DNA of 19,363 nt from NCBI GenBank assembly GCA_964394395.1, contig CAYMWV010000053.1:1-19363 (forward strand), written 5' to 3'. The notes beneath the pieces were generated by a model, which saw only the letters and a program-made list of their open reading frames with translations, had not been told where the DNA came from and did no database searches. Positions 1 through 7,856 of this stretch are shown here, one piece after another. A program made the position numbers and the translations under genes. Position 1 is the first letter of the stretch; every line of letters starts with the position of its first letter. The DNA is from Sediminispirochaeta sp964394395 (GTDB lineage: Bacteria; Spirochaetota; Spirochaetia; DSM-16054; Sediminispirochaetaceae).

Positions 1-2
1 GC

Positions 3-122
3 CCATCCTACCTGGTGATTTTTGACCGCACCCCGGCGGGGCGGGAAAAGAGCTGGGAAAAGCGGATTATCTGAGAGGTGGTAGATACCGATGGGGGGCC
101 GGTGACGGTGGTCGGGGGCTGA
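3..122 (+). pseudogene. 3' end of an AAA-ATPase/PD-(D/E)XK nuclease-like gene, interrupted by in-frame TGA
   Basis: Frame 3 enters the window open and reads PSYLVIFDRTPAGREKSWEK, then RII, then a TGA at 72-74. The same frame stays open for 15 more codons (ending VTVVGG) before a second TGA at 120-122. The YLVIFDR...SWEKR pattern resembles, from memory, the extreme C-terminus of AAA-ATPase/PD-(D/E)XK nuclease-fold proteins, which usually continue past this point with a W or R and finish in V-x-VVG. The part after the stop therefore looks like the lost tail. A TGG (or CGA) to TGA change is the simplest explanation. The alternative is that the gene naturally ends at 74 and the rest is chance. 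The family assignment rests on about 23 residues, so it is tentative. Confidence 0.45.
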
Positions 123-159
123 GGGGCCTTCTTACGGTAATGTGAGACACCCCCTCAGC
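118..159. terminator. possible bidirectional terminator or hairpin between convergent genes
   Basis: GCTGAGGGG (118-126) pairs perfectly with CCCCTCAGC (151-159) around a 24-nt loop. It lies between the tail of the broken plus-strand gene and the stop of the minus-strand aminomutase gene. No T tract follows on either strand and the loop is long, so intrinsic termination is only a possibility. Confidence 0.3.
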
Positions 160-176
160 TGCTTAGCCTCAACAAG

Positions 177-1316
177 CTATCCCTCAGCAGGATAGCTGAA
201 CTCCCTTCCCTGCGGATCGGTGAGGTGATAGTTTCCACCGTCCAGTCGAGGAGGCGGGTCCAGGGGAACAACAATCTTCCCTCCCCCCCCGGGGAGGTCC
301 ACCGCATAGCGTGGCGTGGCGAGCCCGGATAGGCGCTGCCGAAGAGCCCGCATAATTGAAATCCCCTTACTCAATGGAGCTCGTAAGTGGCCGGTCCCCG
401 CCACCAGATCGCCCTGGAAGAGGTAGTAGGGAATAACCCCCGCCGCCAGGAGGGAAGAGGATAAGTCCCGAAGCACCCCTTCGCTGTCGTTTACCCCCCG
501 CAAAAAGACCGACTGATTCAAAAGCGGGATTCCTGCACGACCCAGCCGCTGCAGAGCCTCCACAACCTCCGGTGATAGTTCCCGGGGGTGATTTACCTGG
601 ATGATCATATAGATGGGGGCATAGGTCCCAAGGAGTCGAGCCAGAGGAGAGGTGATCCGGGAAGGAAGCACCACCGGCATCCTGCTGCCGATCCGGATAA
701 TGAGGTCCCCTCTGGCGGCCCGAAAGATCTCGATCAAGGCAGTGAGGGTTTCATCCGGAAGGGTCAGCGGGTCCCCTCCGGAGAGAAGGAGCTCTTTCAC
801 CTCCCGATGGCCTTTCAGGTACTGCGAAGCTTCCCGGGCCCGATCACAAATGCTGCGGCCGATAGAGTCACTTACCCCAGGTTCGGCGAAAGGCTGCCCC
901 GTTGCTTCCGGATCAGCTGTCAGGTGACGACGAAAACAGTATCTGCAGTAGAGTCCGCACTGCCTGCCCGCGTAGAAGAGCACCCGATCCTCGTAGCGGT
1001 GCACCAGCCCCGGCAGGGGAGAATGGACCGCCTCGAAGAGAGGGTCTGAAGATTCGCAGGGAAGCTGCCGGGCTTCCGCTATTCTCGGTACTGTCTGAAT
1101 TCGCAGGGGATCATCGGGCTGCCTGCCCATCCTGCCCAGCCAGGAGCGGGTGAGGGCAAAGGGGAGAAAGGGGGCCAAAAAAGCAGGGTCTGCTTTCCAC
1201 CCACCCGGCTCATAACGGTCAAACCAGGCCCGCTCCTCTGGAGTAAGCTCCAGGAAGCGCTCCAGCTCCGCCCTTCTGGTAATACGATCCTTCCACTCCT
1301 GCTGCCACAATTCCAT
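177..1316 (-). CDS. lysine 2,3-aminomutase family radical SAM/PLP protein (KamA/EpmB-like)
   Basis: The 379-aa product has the radical SAM cluster motif CGLYCRYC (C120, C124, C127), the LLSGGDPL segment that follows it in this family, and a C-terminal DLPGGGGK with the PLP-binding lysine at about residue 347. Members interconvert alpha- and beta-amino acids, either free lysine (KamA) or the lysine on elongation factor P (EpmB). Length is between EpmB (about 340) and KamA (about 415-440), so the substrate is not decided. The reading frame stays open far upstream to 2093, but that part is antisense to the transporter gene and has no family similarity. ATG at 1316 begins the familiar MELWQQEWKDRI region. 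No good ribosome site is visible before it. It diverges from the MFS gene across 114 bp. Confidence 0.88.
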   Translation of the reverse strand: MELWQQEWKDRITRRAELERFLELTPEERAWFDRYEPGGWKADPAFLAPFLPFALTRSWLGRMGRQPDDPLRIQTVPRIAEARQLPCESSDPLFEAVHSPLPGLVHRYEDRVLFYAGRQCGLYCRYCFRRHLTADPEATGQPFAEPGVSDSIGRSICDRAREASQYLKGHREVKELLLSGGDPLTLPDETLTALIEIFRAARGDLIIRIGSRMPVVLPSRITSPLARLLGTYAPIYMIIQVNHPRELSPEVVEALQRLGRAGIPLLNQSVFLRGVNDSEGVLRDLSSSLLAAGVIPYYLFQGDLVAGTGHLRAPLSKGISIMRALRQRLSGLATPRYAVDLPGGGGKIVVPLDPPPRLDGGNYHLTDPQGREFSYPAEG

Positions 1317-1343
1317 GGGGAGGTTGTAGCACAAAAAGAATAA

Positions 1344-1372
1344 TTGACCAATCCGCCCAGGGAGAGTACTCT
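1344..1372 (+). promoter_or_regulatory. candidate promoter for the MFS transporter gene
   Basis: TTGACC (1344-1349), a 17-bp spacer and TACTCT (1367-1372) give a fair -35 but a weak -10. The implied start near 1379 would place the 15-bp-period repeat at 1381-1408 just inside the transcript, where a repressor could bind. Inferred from sequence only. Confidence 0.3.
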
Positions 1373-1380
1373 TTCTTTGT

Positions 1381-1408
1381 CGTGATGCGAAATGACGTGA
1401 TGCGAAAA
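1381..1408. repeat. two direct copies of CGTGATGCGAAA, 15-bp period
   Basis: CGTGATGCGAAA at 1381-1392 and again at 1396-1407, separated by TGA. The repeat lies in the divergent control region between the aminomutase and transporter genes. It may be an operator or a small tandem duplication. Confidence 0.6.
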
Positions 1409-1430
1409 TTGTGGAAAGGAGCGACCATAG

Positions 1431-2744
1431 ATGGAACAGAGAGAAGGAATGAAGCGTTACTACAAGATCACCTTCCTGATAGGACTGGGCTTTTTCACCA
1501 TGGGGCTGATGGATCCCCTTTACGACACCTATGTTCCCATGTTCCTCTCCAACTTTATCGCCCGGGACTCGGTTATCGGTATGGTGATGGGGCTGGATAA
1601 TCTCTTCGCCCTTATGCTGATACCCATCGTTTCCGCCTGGTCGGACCGGACCAGGACCCCTATCGGACGGAGGATGCCCTACATCATCGTAACACTGCCC
1701 GCCACAGCGATCCTCTTTGGGGCCCTTCCCTGGTCCGCCCTCTCCAGCCTTGCGCTGCTGATCATCGTTATCTTCTTCCTCAACCTCTTCAAGCAGGCAG
1801 CCCGGGGGCCGGTGGTGGCCCTGATGCCCGATATGATCCCTGGAGAGTACCGCTCCGAGGCAAACGGGGTAATCAACACCATGGGAGGAATCGCCGCCAT
1901 CGTGGGAACCGTCGGTCTGGCTAAACTCTATGACATTAATATCACCCTTCCCTTTTTTGGAGAGACCATCAAAGATAGCCCCGGGGCGACCTACATCGGG
2001 ACCCTTCCCTTTTTGATCTCCGCTGTTCTGGTGATCCTGGCGGTGCTGCTCCTCTTCTTTTTTGTTAAGGAGAAGCGGGTAGCAGAGAAGCATGAGGATG
2101 AGGAGAAGGTTCCGGTGGCTAAGAGTCTCAGGCTGATCTTTACATCAAAGGATAAAAGCGCCCTTTTTATCCTGATCAGTCTCCTCCTCTGGTTTATCGG
2201 CTACCAGGGAGTGCTGCCCTGGATAGGACTCTACTCCCGGGACTTCCTTGGCCTGACTCCGGGGACAGCAGCTCTCTCGGCGGGGATGGTTGGCATTGCC
2301 TACGCCCTCTTCGCCATTCCTTCAGGGGTGGTGGCCCACAAAATAGGACGAAAGAGAACGATTCGGGGAGCCCTGGTTGCCCTGACCGTGGTAACCGCCT
2401 TTCTCTTCTTTCACCAACCTCTGGCGGGGGGGCTCTTGGGGCTAACCGGGATAGCCCTGACCGCAAGTTTCTGGGGGCTCCTCTTTCTCTTCGGGATCTT
2501 CTGGGTGACTGTGGTTACCAACAGCTTTCCCATGCTTTGGCAGATGGCCACTTATGGCACCATGGGGATTTATACCGGACTCTACTACTTCTTTTCCCAG
2601 GCTGCGGGGATTGTCGCCCCCGGTTTCTCCGGAACAATGCGGGATCTTTTCGGTGACCGGAGCATGTTTTTAACTGCAAGCTGCTGTATGTTTGCCGCCT
2701 TTCTGGTGATGGGACTGGTGAGAAAGGGTGAGCCCGAGGAGTAG
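1431..2744 (+). CDS. MFS transporter, GPH/SLC45-like (sugar type)
   Basis: The 437-aa membrane protein has about 12 hydrophobic segments. The loop between helices 2 and 3 reads SDRTRTPIGRRMPY, the signature of the SLC45/GPH-like branch of the major facilitator superfamily that includes sucrose and other sugar cation symporters. The first helix contains GLMDPLYDTYVP, with acidic residues often linked to cation coupling. A cytoplasmic charged loop (KEKRVAEKHEDEEK, near residue 215) separates the two halves. The start at 1431 is supported by AAAGGAG 9 nt upstream; the next ATG at 1452 has its purines too close. It ends 13 bp from the convergent SPOR gene with no hairpin between. The substrate cannot be read from sequence. 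Confidence 0.92.
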   Translation: MEQREGMKRYYKITFLIGLGFFTMGLMDPLYDTYVPMFLSNFIARDSVIGMVMGLDNLFALMLIPIVSAWSDRTRTPIGRRMPYIIVTLPATAILFGALPWSALSSLALLIIVIFFLNLFKQAARGPVVALMPDMIPGEYRSEANGVINTMGGIAAIVGTVGLAKLYDINITLPFFGETIKDSPGATYIGTLPFLISAVLVILAVLLLFFFVKEKRVAEKHEDEEKVPVAKSLRLIFTSKDKSALFILISLLLWFIGYQGVLPWIGLYSRDFLGLTPGTAALSAGMVGIAYALFAIPSGVVAHKIGRKRTIRGALVALTVVTAFLFFHQPLAGGLLGLTGIALTASFWGLLFLFGIFWVTVVTNSFPMLWQMATYGTMGIYTGLYYFFSQAAGIVAPGFSGTMRDLFGDRSMFLTASCCMFAAFLVMGLVRKGEPEE

Positions 2745-2757
2745 GCATTCGTTATTG

Positions 2758-3495
2758 TCACTGAACTCTCACGCTTTTGGTCGCTCTCACTTGGCTTATG
2801 TAGCTTGTACCAAAGGGATCAAGCTCTTTTACCCAGGCAAGAAACTTCTCCGCCTCTTCGCGGTTAGCATAGGGTCCGAGACGAACCCGGTAATAGGAGG
2901 TTCCATCTACATCTTTGGTAGTCAGCCGGGCGCTGAAGCCCTTCTCTCCAAGGATACGGTTCGCCTCTTCGGCTCCACTTCTACTCTGGAATGAGCCGGC
3001 CTGAATCCAGTATTCAGTAACCGTTACGGTTTTTCGTTCCGGCTCTTTTTCAACTCTAGAGTCTTTTTCAACTCTAGAGCTTGTTTGATTGGTTGAACGA
3101 ACATCGGGGGAGGGTTTGTCCGGGCCGGTTCTGCCTGTATCAGAACCAGGGCTCACAGCAGGCTCGGAACTCCTCTCCACTACCGGTGGTCTCTCCCCTA
3201 TCGGTTCATCCTTCGCCTCTCCATAGACAATAACAAACTCATCGCTCTCTTCCCCGGAAAGCTCTGGCTTCCTCTCCTCGTCGGGAAGGCCGGGGAACTC
3301 TGCTCCATCTTCCCTGACCCACTCCACAGGATCAAAGGCGGAGGCTGTTCCGCCACTCCCGGGGCCCCCCTCTCCGCCACTGGAAAGAGCGCCCGAAGCA
3401 TCCCTCGGGAAAAAGAGGAAAAACCCGGTTCCTGTTATCACCAGGAGAACCATAGTAACGGAGAATAGTATCCATAAAAGCTTTTTCTGTTCCAT
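2758..3495 (-). CDS. SPOR-domain envelope protein with one N-terminal membrane anchor
   Basis: The 245-aa product begins MEQKKLLWILFSVTMVLLVI, a single transmembrane anchor with a short cytoplasmic N-terminus. Next comes a long, low-complexity acidic/Pro/Ser/Gly linker (about residues 33-165). It ends in a SPOR domain (about 167-240), recognised by YWIQAGSFQSRSGAEE and YYRVRLGPYANREEAEKF. SPOR domains bind denuded peptidoglycan glycan strands and mark septal proteins, so a cell-envelope or division role is expected. The ATG follows the coaE stop by two bases (TAAGAATG), with AGGA just upstream, which suggests translational coupling. It is the last gene of the fliS-polA-coaE run. The linker contains an 18-bp tandem duplication. 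Confidence 0.9.
   Translation of the reverse strand: MEQKKLLWILFSVTMVLLVITGTGFFLFFPRDASGALSSGGEGGPGSGGTASAFDPVEWVREDGAEFPGLPDEERKPELSGEESDEFVIVYGEAKDEPIGERPPVVERSSEPAVSPGSDTGRTGPDKPSPDVRSTNQTSSRVEKDSRVEKEPERKTVTVTEYWIQAGSFQSRSGAEEANRILGEKGFSARLTTKDVDGTSYYRVRLGPYANREEAEKFLAWVKELDPFGTSYISQVRATKSVRVQ
3045..3080. repeat. 18-bp tandem duplication inside the SPOR gene linker
   Basis: CTTTTTCAACTCTAGAGT (3045-3062) is repeated with one change at 3063-3080. On the coding strand it adds six residues (RVEKDS then RVEKEP) in frame, so it is length variation of a disordered linker. Confidence 0.85.
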
Positions 3496-3497
3496 TC

Positions 3498-4136
3498 TTA
3501 TTCCTGCCTGCTTCTTCGCTTTACCAGTGCCTCTTCAAATCCGGCCACCCGTTTCTCTAATGCAGCCTGGCCGGACAGGTTGCATATATAATAAGTATCG
3601 ACACTTTTTCTCACCGATTTAGCACCAATATTCCTCCTTCTTCCCACATCTTTCTGGGAAGAGAAGCGACGCAAGGCAGAGCTTAGGGGTATCCTGTCCC
3701 GTCTCATGGCTCGAAAAAGACGAATGATCAGGGGGGCGGTTATGACCAGGAGAACATCGCAGTGACTGACAAGCCCCATCCGCTCCACCAAGGCTCCATT
3801 AATCACCACCCCCCGGGGAGCATCACCGGAAAAAGCATCGACCTGCTTTTTTACCGACGTCACCATCAGAGGGTGAACGATTCCTTCAAGCCGGGCGAGA
3901 GCTTCAGGATCGGAGAAAACGATCCTGCCAAGAGCTCTTCGGTCTACCCGGCCGTCGGAGAGGAGTACCTCCTTGCCGAAAGCGGCGGCAATTGCACCAG
4001 GATTTTCTTCAAGCGCCTGATGGCCCTCCCGGTCCAGATCGATAATGTGCCAGCCCCGGTGGGCCAGGGTGCGGGCGGCCAGATCTTTCCCGGCGCAGGA
4101 CTTTCCGGTAAGTCCCAGTACCAGGGGAGGGCTCAA
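3498..4136 (-). CDS. coaE: dephospho-CoA kinase
   Basis: The 212-aa product phosphorylates the ribose 3'-OH of dephospho-CoA, the last step of CoA synthesis. The P-loop near the N-terminus is GLTGKSCAGKD. The usual bacterial form is GLTGGIGSGKS; an Asp or Asn after the Lys together with CAG is, from memory, seen in spirochaete CoaE. The DLDREGH segment matches the DADxxxH motif, and the middle region VHPLM matches the conserved IHP motif. Start choice: the codon is TTG at 4136, embedded in the polA end (CAT TGA), so TTG and the TGA stop overlap by two bases (TTGA). That arrangement supports translational coupling to polA and would keep expression modest. Length is normal for the family (about 200). 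Confidence 0.92.
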   Translation of the reverse strand: MSPPLVLGLTGKSCAGKDLAARTLAHRGWHIIDLDREGHQALEENPGAIAAAFGKEVLLSDGRVDRRALGRIVFSDPEALARLEGIVHPLMVTSVKKQVDAFSGDAPRGVVINGALVERMGLVSHCDVLLVITAPLIIRLFRAMRRDRIPLSSALRRFSSQKDVGRRRNIGAKSVRKSVDTYYICNLSGQAALEKRVAGFEEALVKRRSRQE

Positions 4137-6868
4137 TGAAGATCGCCCCAGCTCATACCCCGCTCCACACTCACCAGCAGGGGAACCGAAAGCTCAATAA
4201 CCGATTCCATCTCCTCCCGAAGGAGGGATTCAAGCCGGTCAGCCTCCCCTTCGGGAGCCTCCAGGAGAAGCTCATCATGGATCTGCAGGATGATCCGGCT
4301 CTCCATCTTCTCTTCCTCAAGACGGTTTGCCACCGCCAGCATGGCAAGCTTCACAATATCTGCGGCGCTGCCCTGGATAGGGGTGTTTACCGCCACCCGT
4401 TCAGCCCCCGCCTTTTCGGTCTTGTTTCTGCTGTTGATTGCCGGCAGGGCCCGTTCATGACCTAAAAGGGTGCGGCAGATTCCGCTCTCTTCGGTCTCTT
4501 TTACGGTTTTATTGATAAAGCTGTTGATCCGGAAGTAACGCTTAAAATAGGCGGCGATGAAGGAGTCTGCCCTGCTTCGGGGTATGGCCAGCTCCCGGCT
4601 GAGCCGGAAGGCGGACATCCCGTACATCACCCCAAAGTTGATGGTCTTTGCGATCCGCCGCTGCTCGGGAGAAACCTCTTTTTCAGGGATATCGAAGATG
4701 AGGGCAGCGGTGCGACGGTGCACATCACCGCCGCTTTTAAAAGCGGTGGTGAGTTCCGGGTCCCCTGAAAGGTGGGCCAGCACCACCAGCTCTATCTGGC
4801 TGTAATCGGCCGAAACCAGTACCTTCCCCTCCTGGGGAACAAAGGCGGAGCGGATTCGCCGACCCTCCTTATCCCGGATCGGGATGTTCTGCAGATTGGG
4901 GTCCCTGCTGGAGAGCCTGCCGGTGGCGGTTCCTGTCTGAATCAGCCTGGTGTGGATCCGACCTGTCTCGGGGTGCACCAGTCGGGGAAGGGCATCCACG
5001 TAGGTGGATTTGAGCTTCGAGAGGCTCCGGTGGCGGAGGATAAGCTCCGGTACCACATCTTCCCTGGCGAGCTCCTCCAGGACTGAAACATCGGTGGAGT
5101 AGCCGGTCTTGGTCTTCTTGACCGGGGTAAGCTTACGCTCCTCAAAGAGCACCTCCTGCAGCTGCTTTGTGGAGTTGATGTTAAAGGAGTGGCCGCAGGC
5201 CTCGAAGACCTTTGTTTCAAGCTCTCCCAGTTCCTTATCCAGCTCCACTCCGTACTCCCCAAGCCGTTCAGGAATAAGGCGTATACCGGAATACTCAATC
5301 TCCGCCAGCAGGGGGACCAGGGGCATCTCCACATTCCGAAAGAGGGGGCCCAGGCCCCGAAGCTCCAGCTGCTCCTTAAAAAGCTCATAGAGCCGAAAGG
5401 TGATATCCCCGTCCTCGGCGGCGTAACGCCCCGCCTTCTCCAGCTCCACATCGGGGAAGAGACCACCCTTGGGAACAAGATCCTTAAAGGAGATGGTTTT
5501 ATAGCCTAACAGTTTTTCTGCCAGAGCATCCATCCCATAGCTTGAAGAGGTGGAATCAAGAAGCCAGGCAGCAACCATGGTATCGAACCAGAGGTTACAG
5601 CACCGCAGCCCCCAACGACGCAGCACCTTGTAGTCATATTTGAAGTTGTGACCCACAATAAAGAGGGAGGGGTCTTCCACCAGGGAGGCAATCCGCCTCT
5701 TTACCTCCTCCTCCTCGAGAACCGTCCTCCCCTCCGCCAGGATGGGTACATAGACTCCTTTCTTTGCTTCGGTGGAGAGGGCAAAGCCCACCGGATGGGC
5801 CAGCATCTCGTCGATATTATCAGTTTCTATGTCCAGGGCGATAACGCTCTCTTTCTTTGCTTTCTCCAGCCACCCATCCAGCTTTTCCAGGCTGTCCAGG
5901 ATTTCGTACGTCCCTTCACCCCGAAGCTGATCCGGTACCCCCCCCTCATCGGCCCGGTTCTCCCGCACCTTCTTCACTTCACCGCTTTTCAGTTTAGCGC
6001 CCGAGGCTTGTTCAGCCAAGCTCTTGGCGCCGTAACGGAGGAGCAGGGGCACTGCAGCCTCCCGGTTCAGGGCGGAAACAGGGGCAGGCTCCTCTGCAGG
6101 CAGCTCTACATCCCGTTTCAGGATAATCAGGGATCGGCTCATAAAGGCATCTTCCCGGGAGCTTTCCAGTTTATCCCGTTCCCCCTTGCTGCAACCCTCC
6201 AGATTTTCATACACCCCATCCAGGGTCTTGAACTTCTGCAGGAGTTTGACCGCCGTCTTGGGGCCTATCCCCTTTACCCCGGGAACATTATCAGCCTGAT
6301 CCCCCACCAGGGATAGATAATCCACAATCTGCTCCGCCGTAACTCCCCAATGGGAGGCCACATCATCCCTAGCGATCAGGGTGTAGCTCCCCTTCTCCGG
6401 TCGAAGCATCTGCACCGGCCCTTCCAACAGCTGCAGAAGATCCTTATCTCCCGAGACGATGATGCAGCTGCGGCCCGATTTCTGACAGCGGTCGGCCATG
6501 GTGGCTATGATATCATCCGCCTCCATACCATCCTGCCGGAGCACTGCCATATTCATGGCCTGCAGGATCTCTTCTATCATCGAGACCTGGGCGTGGAGCT
6601 CCTCGGGCGCTTTTTCCCGGTTTGCCTTGTATTGGTCGTACATCTCGTGGCGAAAGGTGGGAACCCGGGAATCCAGAACCACCGCCAGAGTACCAGGCCG
6701 GTATTCATCAAGAATGGAAAAGAGGCTTCGAAAGAAACCAAAGAGGGCTGAAACATTTGTCCCGTCCGGAGCAAAGAGGTGGCGCCCCATGAAGGCAAAA
6801 TAGGAGCGGTAGATAAGGCTGTAGCCGTCAATCAGATAGAGCGTACTGTTGTTCTGTTCTTCTTTCAT
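4133..6868 (-). CDS. polA: DNA polymerase I with 5'-3' and 3'-5' exonuclease domains
   Basis: The 911-aa protein carries out gap filling, primer removal and repair synthesis. Residues 1 to about 290 form the 5'-3' exonuclease (YLIDGYSLIYRS, EADDIIA, SGDKDLLQL, VKGIGPKTA). The proofreading domain follows and looks active: LDIETD (D346, E348), HNFKYD and YAAED supply the metal ligands. The polymerase domain has motif A DYSQIELVVLAHLSGD, motif B RRIAKTINFGVMYG and motif C QIHDELLLE. In motif A the residue after IEL is Val where E. coli and Taq have Arg. The ATG overlaps the upstream gene's TGA as ATGA. The downstream coaE start overlaps its stop. Position in a flagellar-headed operon suggests read-through expression as well as any internal promoter. 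Confidence 0.98.
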   Translation of the reverse strand: MKEEQNNSTLYLIDGYSLIYRSYFAFMGRHLFAPDGTNVSALFGFFRSLFSILDEYRPGTLAVVLDSRVPTFRHEMYDQYKANREKAPEELHAQVSMIEEILQAMNMAVLRQDGMEADDIIATMADRCQKSGRSCIIVSGDKDLLQLLEGPVQMLRPEKGSYTLIARDDVASHWGVTAEQIVDYLSLVGDQADNVPGVKGIGPKTAVKLLQKFKTLDGVYENLEGCSKGERDKLESSREDAFMSRSLIILKRDVELPAEEPAPVSALNREAAVPLLLRYGAKSLAEQASGAKLKSGEVKKVRENRADEGGVPDQLRGEGTYEILDSLEKLDGWLEKAKKESVIALDIETDNIDEMLAHPVGFALSTEAKKGVYVPILAEGRTVLEEEEVKRRIASLVEDPSLFIVGHNFKYDYKVLRRWGLRCCNLWFDTMVAAWLLDSTSSSYGMDALAEKLLGYKTISFKDLVPKGGLFPDVELEKAGRYAAEDGDITFRLYELFKEQLELRGLGPLFRNVEMPLVPLLAEIEYSGIRLIPERLGEYGVELDKELGELETKVFEACGHSFNINSTKQLQEVLFEERKLTPVKKTKTGYSTDVSVLEELAREDVVPELILRHRSLSKLKSTYVDALPRLVHPETGRIHTRLIQTGTATGRLSSRDPNLQNIPIRDKEGRRIRSAFVPQEGKVLVSADYSQIELVVLAHLSGDPELTTAFKSGGDVHRRTAALIFDIPEKEVSPEQRRIAKTINFGVMYGMSAFRLSRELAIPRSRADSFIAAYFKRYFRINSFINKTVKETEESGICRTLLGHERALPAINSRNKTEKAGAERVAVNTPIQGSAADIVKLAMLAVANRLEEEKMESRIILQIHDELLLEAPEGEADRLESLLREEMESVIELSVPLLVSVERGMSWGDLH

Positions 6869-7296
6869 CCCGTAATATCGAGACGACTCGGTTGGTCAAC
6901 CCGGGAAAAGGCAGCAGGACGATGAGGAAGAGCTTTGAGAGAAGCAATCTGCCGTGATACAAGCGCAATGTGCCGGTCCAGGGCGTGCACACATCGGGCT
7001 TTTGCCATTTTCACCGCTCTGTTCTTTTCCTCATAGAGCTGATCCGCTTTTCCCCGGCTACCCTGACTGCACAACTCCGGCGAAGAGAGAACCCGGTGAA
7101 GAGTCCCAAGCCGGAGCAGTAACTCTTTTTCGGCCATCACCTGCTGATCAAGATGCAGGGTATTTCCACTGGAAAGATCTCCCTCCATCCGCACAAGGAG
7201 GGAAAGATAATGATCCATCAATTGACTTCGCTGGGAAAGCAGTTGCTCCAACCGTTTCTGGAAGGTTCCATGTTGCCGGTCGAGGGTCCGAGTCAT
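6865..7296 (-). CDS. small helical protein, probably FlgN-like flagellar chaperone
   Basis: The 143-aa product is almost wholly alpha-helical with heptad-like leucines (RLEQLLSQRSQLMDHYLSLL, then long charged helices), no signal peptide and no membrane segment. A short helical protein directly after fliS fits the FlgN/FliT class of chaperones that hold hook-associated proteins for export, but the sequence alone is weakly diagnostic. GGGAGGGAGA before the ATG is a good ribosome site. It lies 33 nt after fliS and overlaps polA by ATGA, so all are likely co-transcribed. It could instead be an unrelated coiled-coil protein. Confidence 0.6.
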   Translation of the reverse strand: MTRTLDRQHGTFQKRLEQLLSQRSQLMDHYLSLLVRMEGDLSSGNTLHLDQQVMAEKELLLRLGTLHRVLSSPELCSQGSRGKADQLYEEKNRAVKMAKARCVHALDRHIALVSRQIASLKALPHRPAAFSRVDQPSRLDITG

Positions 7297-7329
7297 TCTC
7301 CCTCCCTCTTGTTTATTGTAAGGGATAGT

Positions 7330-7758
7330 TTATCCCGCAATATTTACACCACCCGATGATGAAGCGTTTCCTTGGCCACTGTTGGTCGAAATAACCTGAT
7401 CCCAGGCACCCCGGAGCTCCGAAAGCTGCTTTTTAACAAAATCGAGCTTTTCCACACTCTTTTCAATATTCGCTTCCATCATCTGACGGTTAAAAAACAT
7501 GTAGAGAGAGAAAAGCCCTTCCGCAATCTCTCCCCCCTGCTCAAAATCGAGGGAAACCATCAGTTCGGTTACCATATCCTGAGCTCGAAGGACAGCATTA
7601 TTTACCGCATCAAACTTCTTTTCTTTCCCGGAAAGGAGTTTAACAGCGTAATCAAGCTGCTTGATCGCCTCATCATAGAGCATGATGATGAGTTTCCCTC
7701 CCCCAGCGGTCTTGATGCTGGTAGTCTTGTAGGCGTTTATTCCATTATACCGATTCAT
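7330..7758 (-). CDS. fliS: flagellin-specific export chaperone FliS
   Basis: The 142-aa product begins MNRYNGINAYKTTSIKTAGG, closely matching the FliS N-terminus (NAYxxxxIxTASPxxLIxMLYD), followed by KLIIMLYDEAIKQLDYA. It continues as the expected four-helix bundle with a conserved central SLDFEQGGEIAEGLFSLYMF. FliS binds the C-terminal helix of flagellin and prevents premature polymerisation in the cytoplasm. GGGGAGGAAATA ahead of the ATG is a strong ribosome site. It is first in a minus-strand run with the FlgN-like gene, polA, coaE and the SPOR gene, and is preceded by a likely flagellar-sigma promoter. The final Ser/Gly-rich tail is not conserved in the family. Confidence 0.93.
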   Translation of the reverse strand: MNRYNGINAYKTTSIKTAGGGKLIIMLYDEAIKQLDYAVKLLSGKEKKFDAVNNAVLRAQDMVTELMVSLDFEQGGEIAEGLFSLYMFFNRQMMEANIEKSVEKLDFVKKQLSELRGAWDQVISTNSGQGNASSSGGVNIAG

Positions 7759-7794
7759 TATTTCCTCCCCTCCGAAGCCACGTTCTCCCTATCA

Positions 7795-7822
7795 CTATCG
7801 ACACACCCGAAGGGTCACTTTA
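7795..7822 (-). promoter_or_regulatory. candidate sigma-28 (FliA) promoter for fliS
   Basis: On the minus strand TAAA (7822-7819), a 16-nt gap and GTCGATAG (7802-7795) resemble the sigma-28 pattern TAAA-N15-GCCGATAA. The -10 element matches 6 of 8 and the spacing is one base long. Its place 37 bp upstream of a flagellin chaperone gene supports it. The spacer holds a small palindrome, ACCCTTCGGGT. Confidence 0.55.
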
Positions 7823-7823
7823 G

Positions 7824-7849
7824 AAAAAAAATGCTGTTTACAGAGTAAA
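7824..7849 (-). terminator. possible weak intrinsic terminator after the propeller/deacetylase gene
   Basis: On the minus strand, seven bases after the stop at 7857, TTTAC-TCT-GTAAA is followed by CAGCA and eight T's. The T run is good but the stem is short and AT-rich, and it is separated from the T's. It directly precedes the candidate fliS promoter. Confidence 0.35.
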
Positions 7850-7856
7850 GTATAGG

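Noticed and set aside
72..74. Second selenocysteine codon in the truncated nuclease-like gene
   Set aside because: No stable hairpin with a G-U loop at the right distance was found, and relatives are expected to have Trp or Arg, not Cys, at this position.
1317..2093. Upstream extension of the aminomutase frame, giving a 638-aa protein
   Set aside because: The added 259 residues are low-complexity, lie antisense to the MFS gene and do not resemble the family; the family's N-terminus begins at ATG 1316.
5648..6316. 222-aa open frame antisense to polA
   Set aside because: It is a shadow of polA codon structure, rich in His/Gln/Pro/Leu without any recognisable motif.
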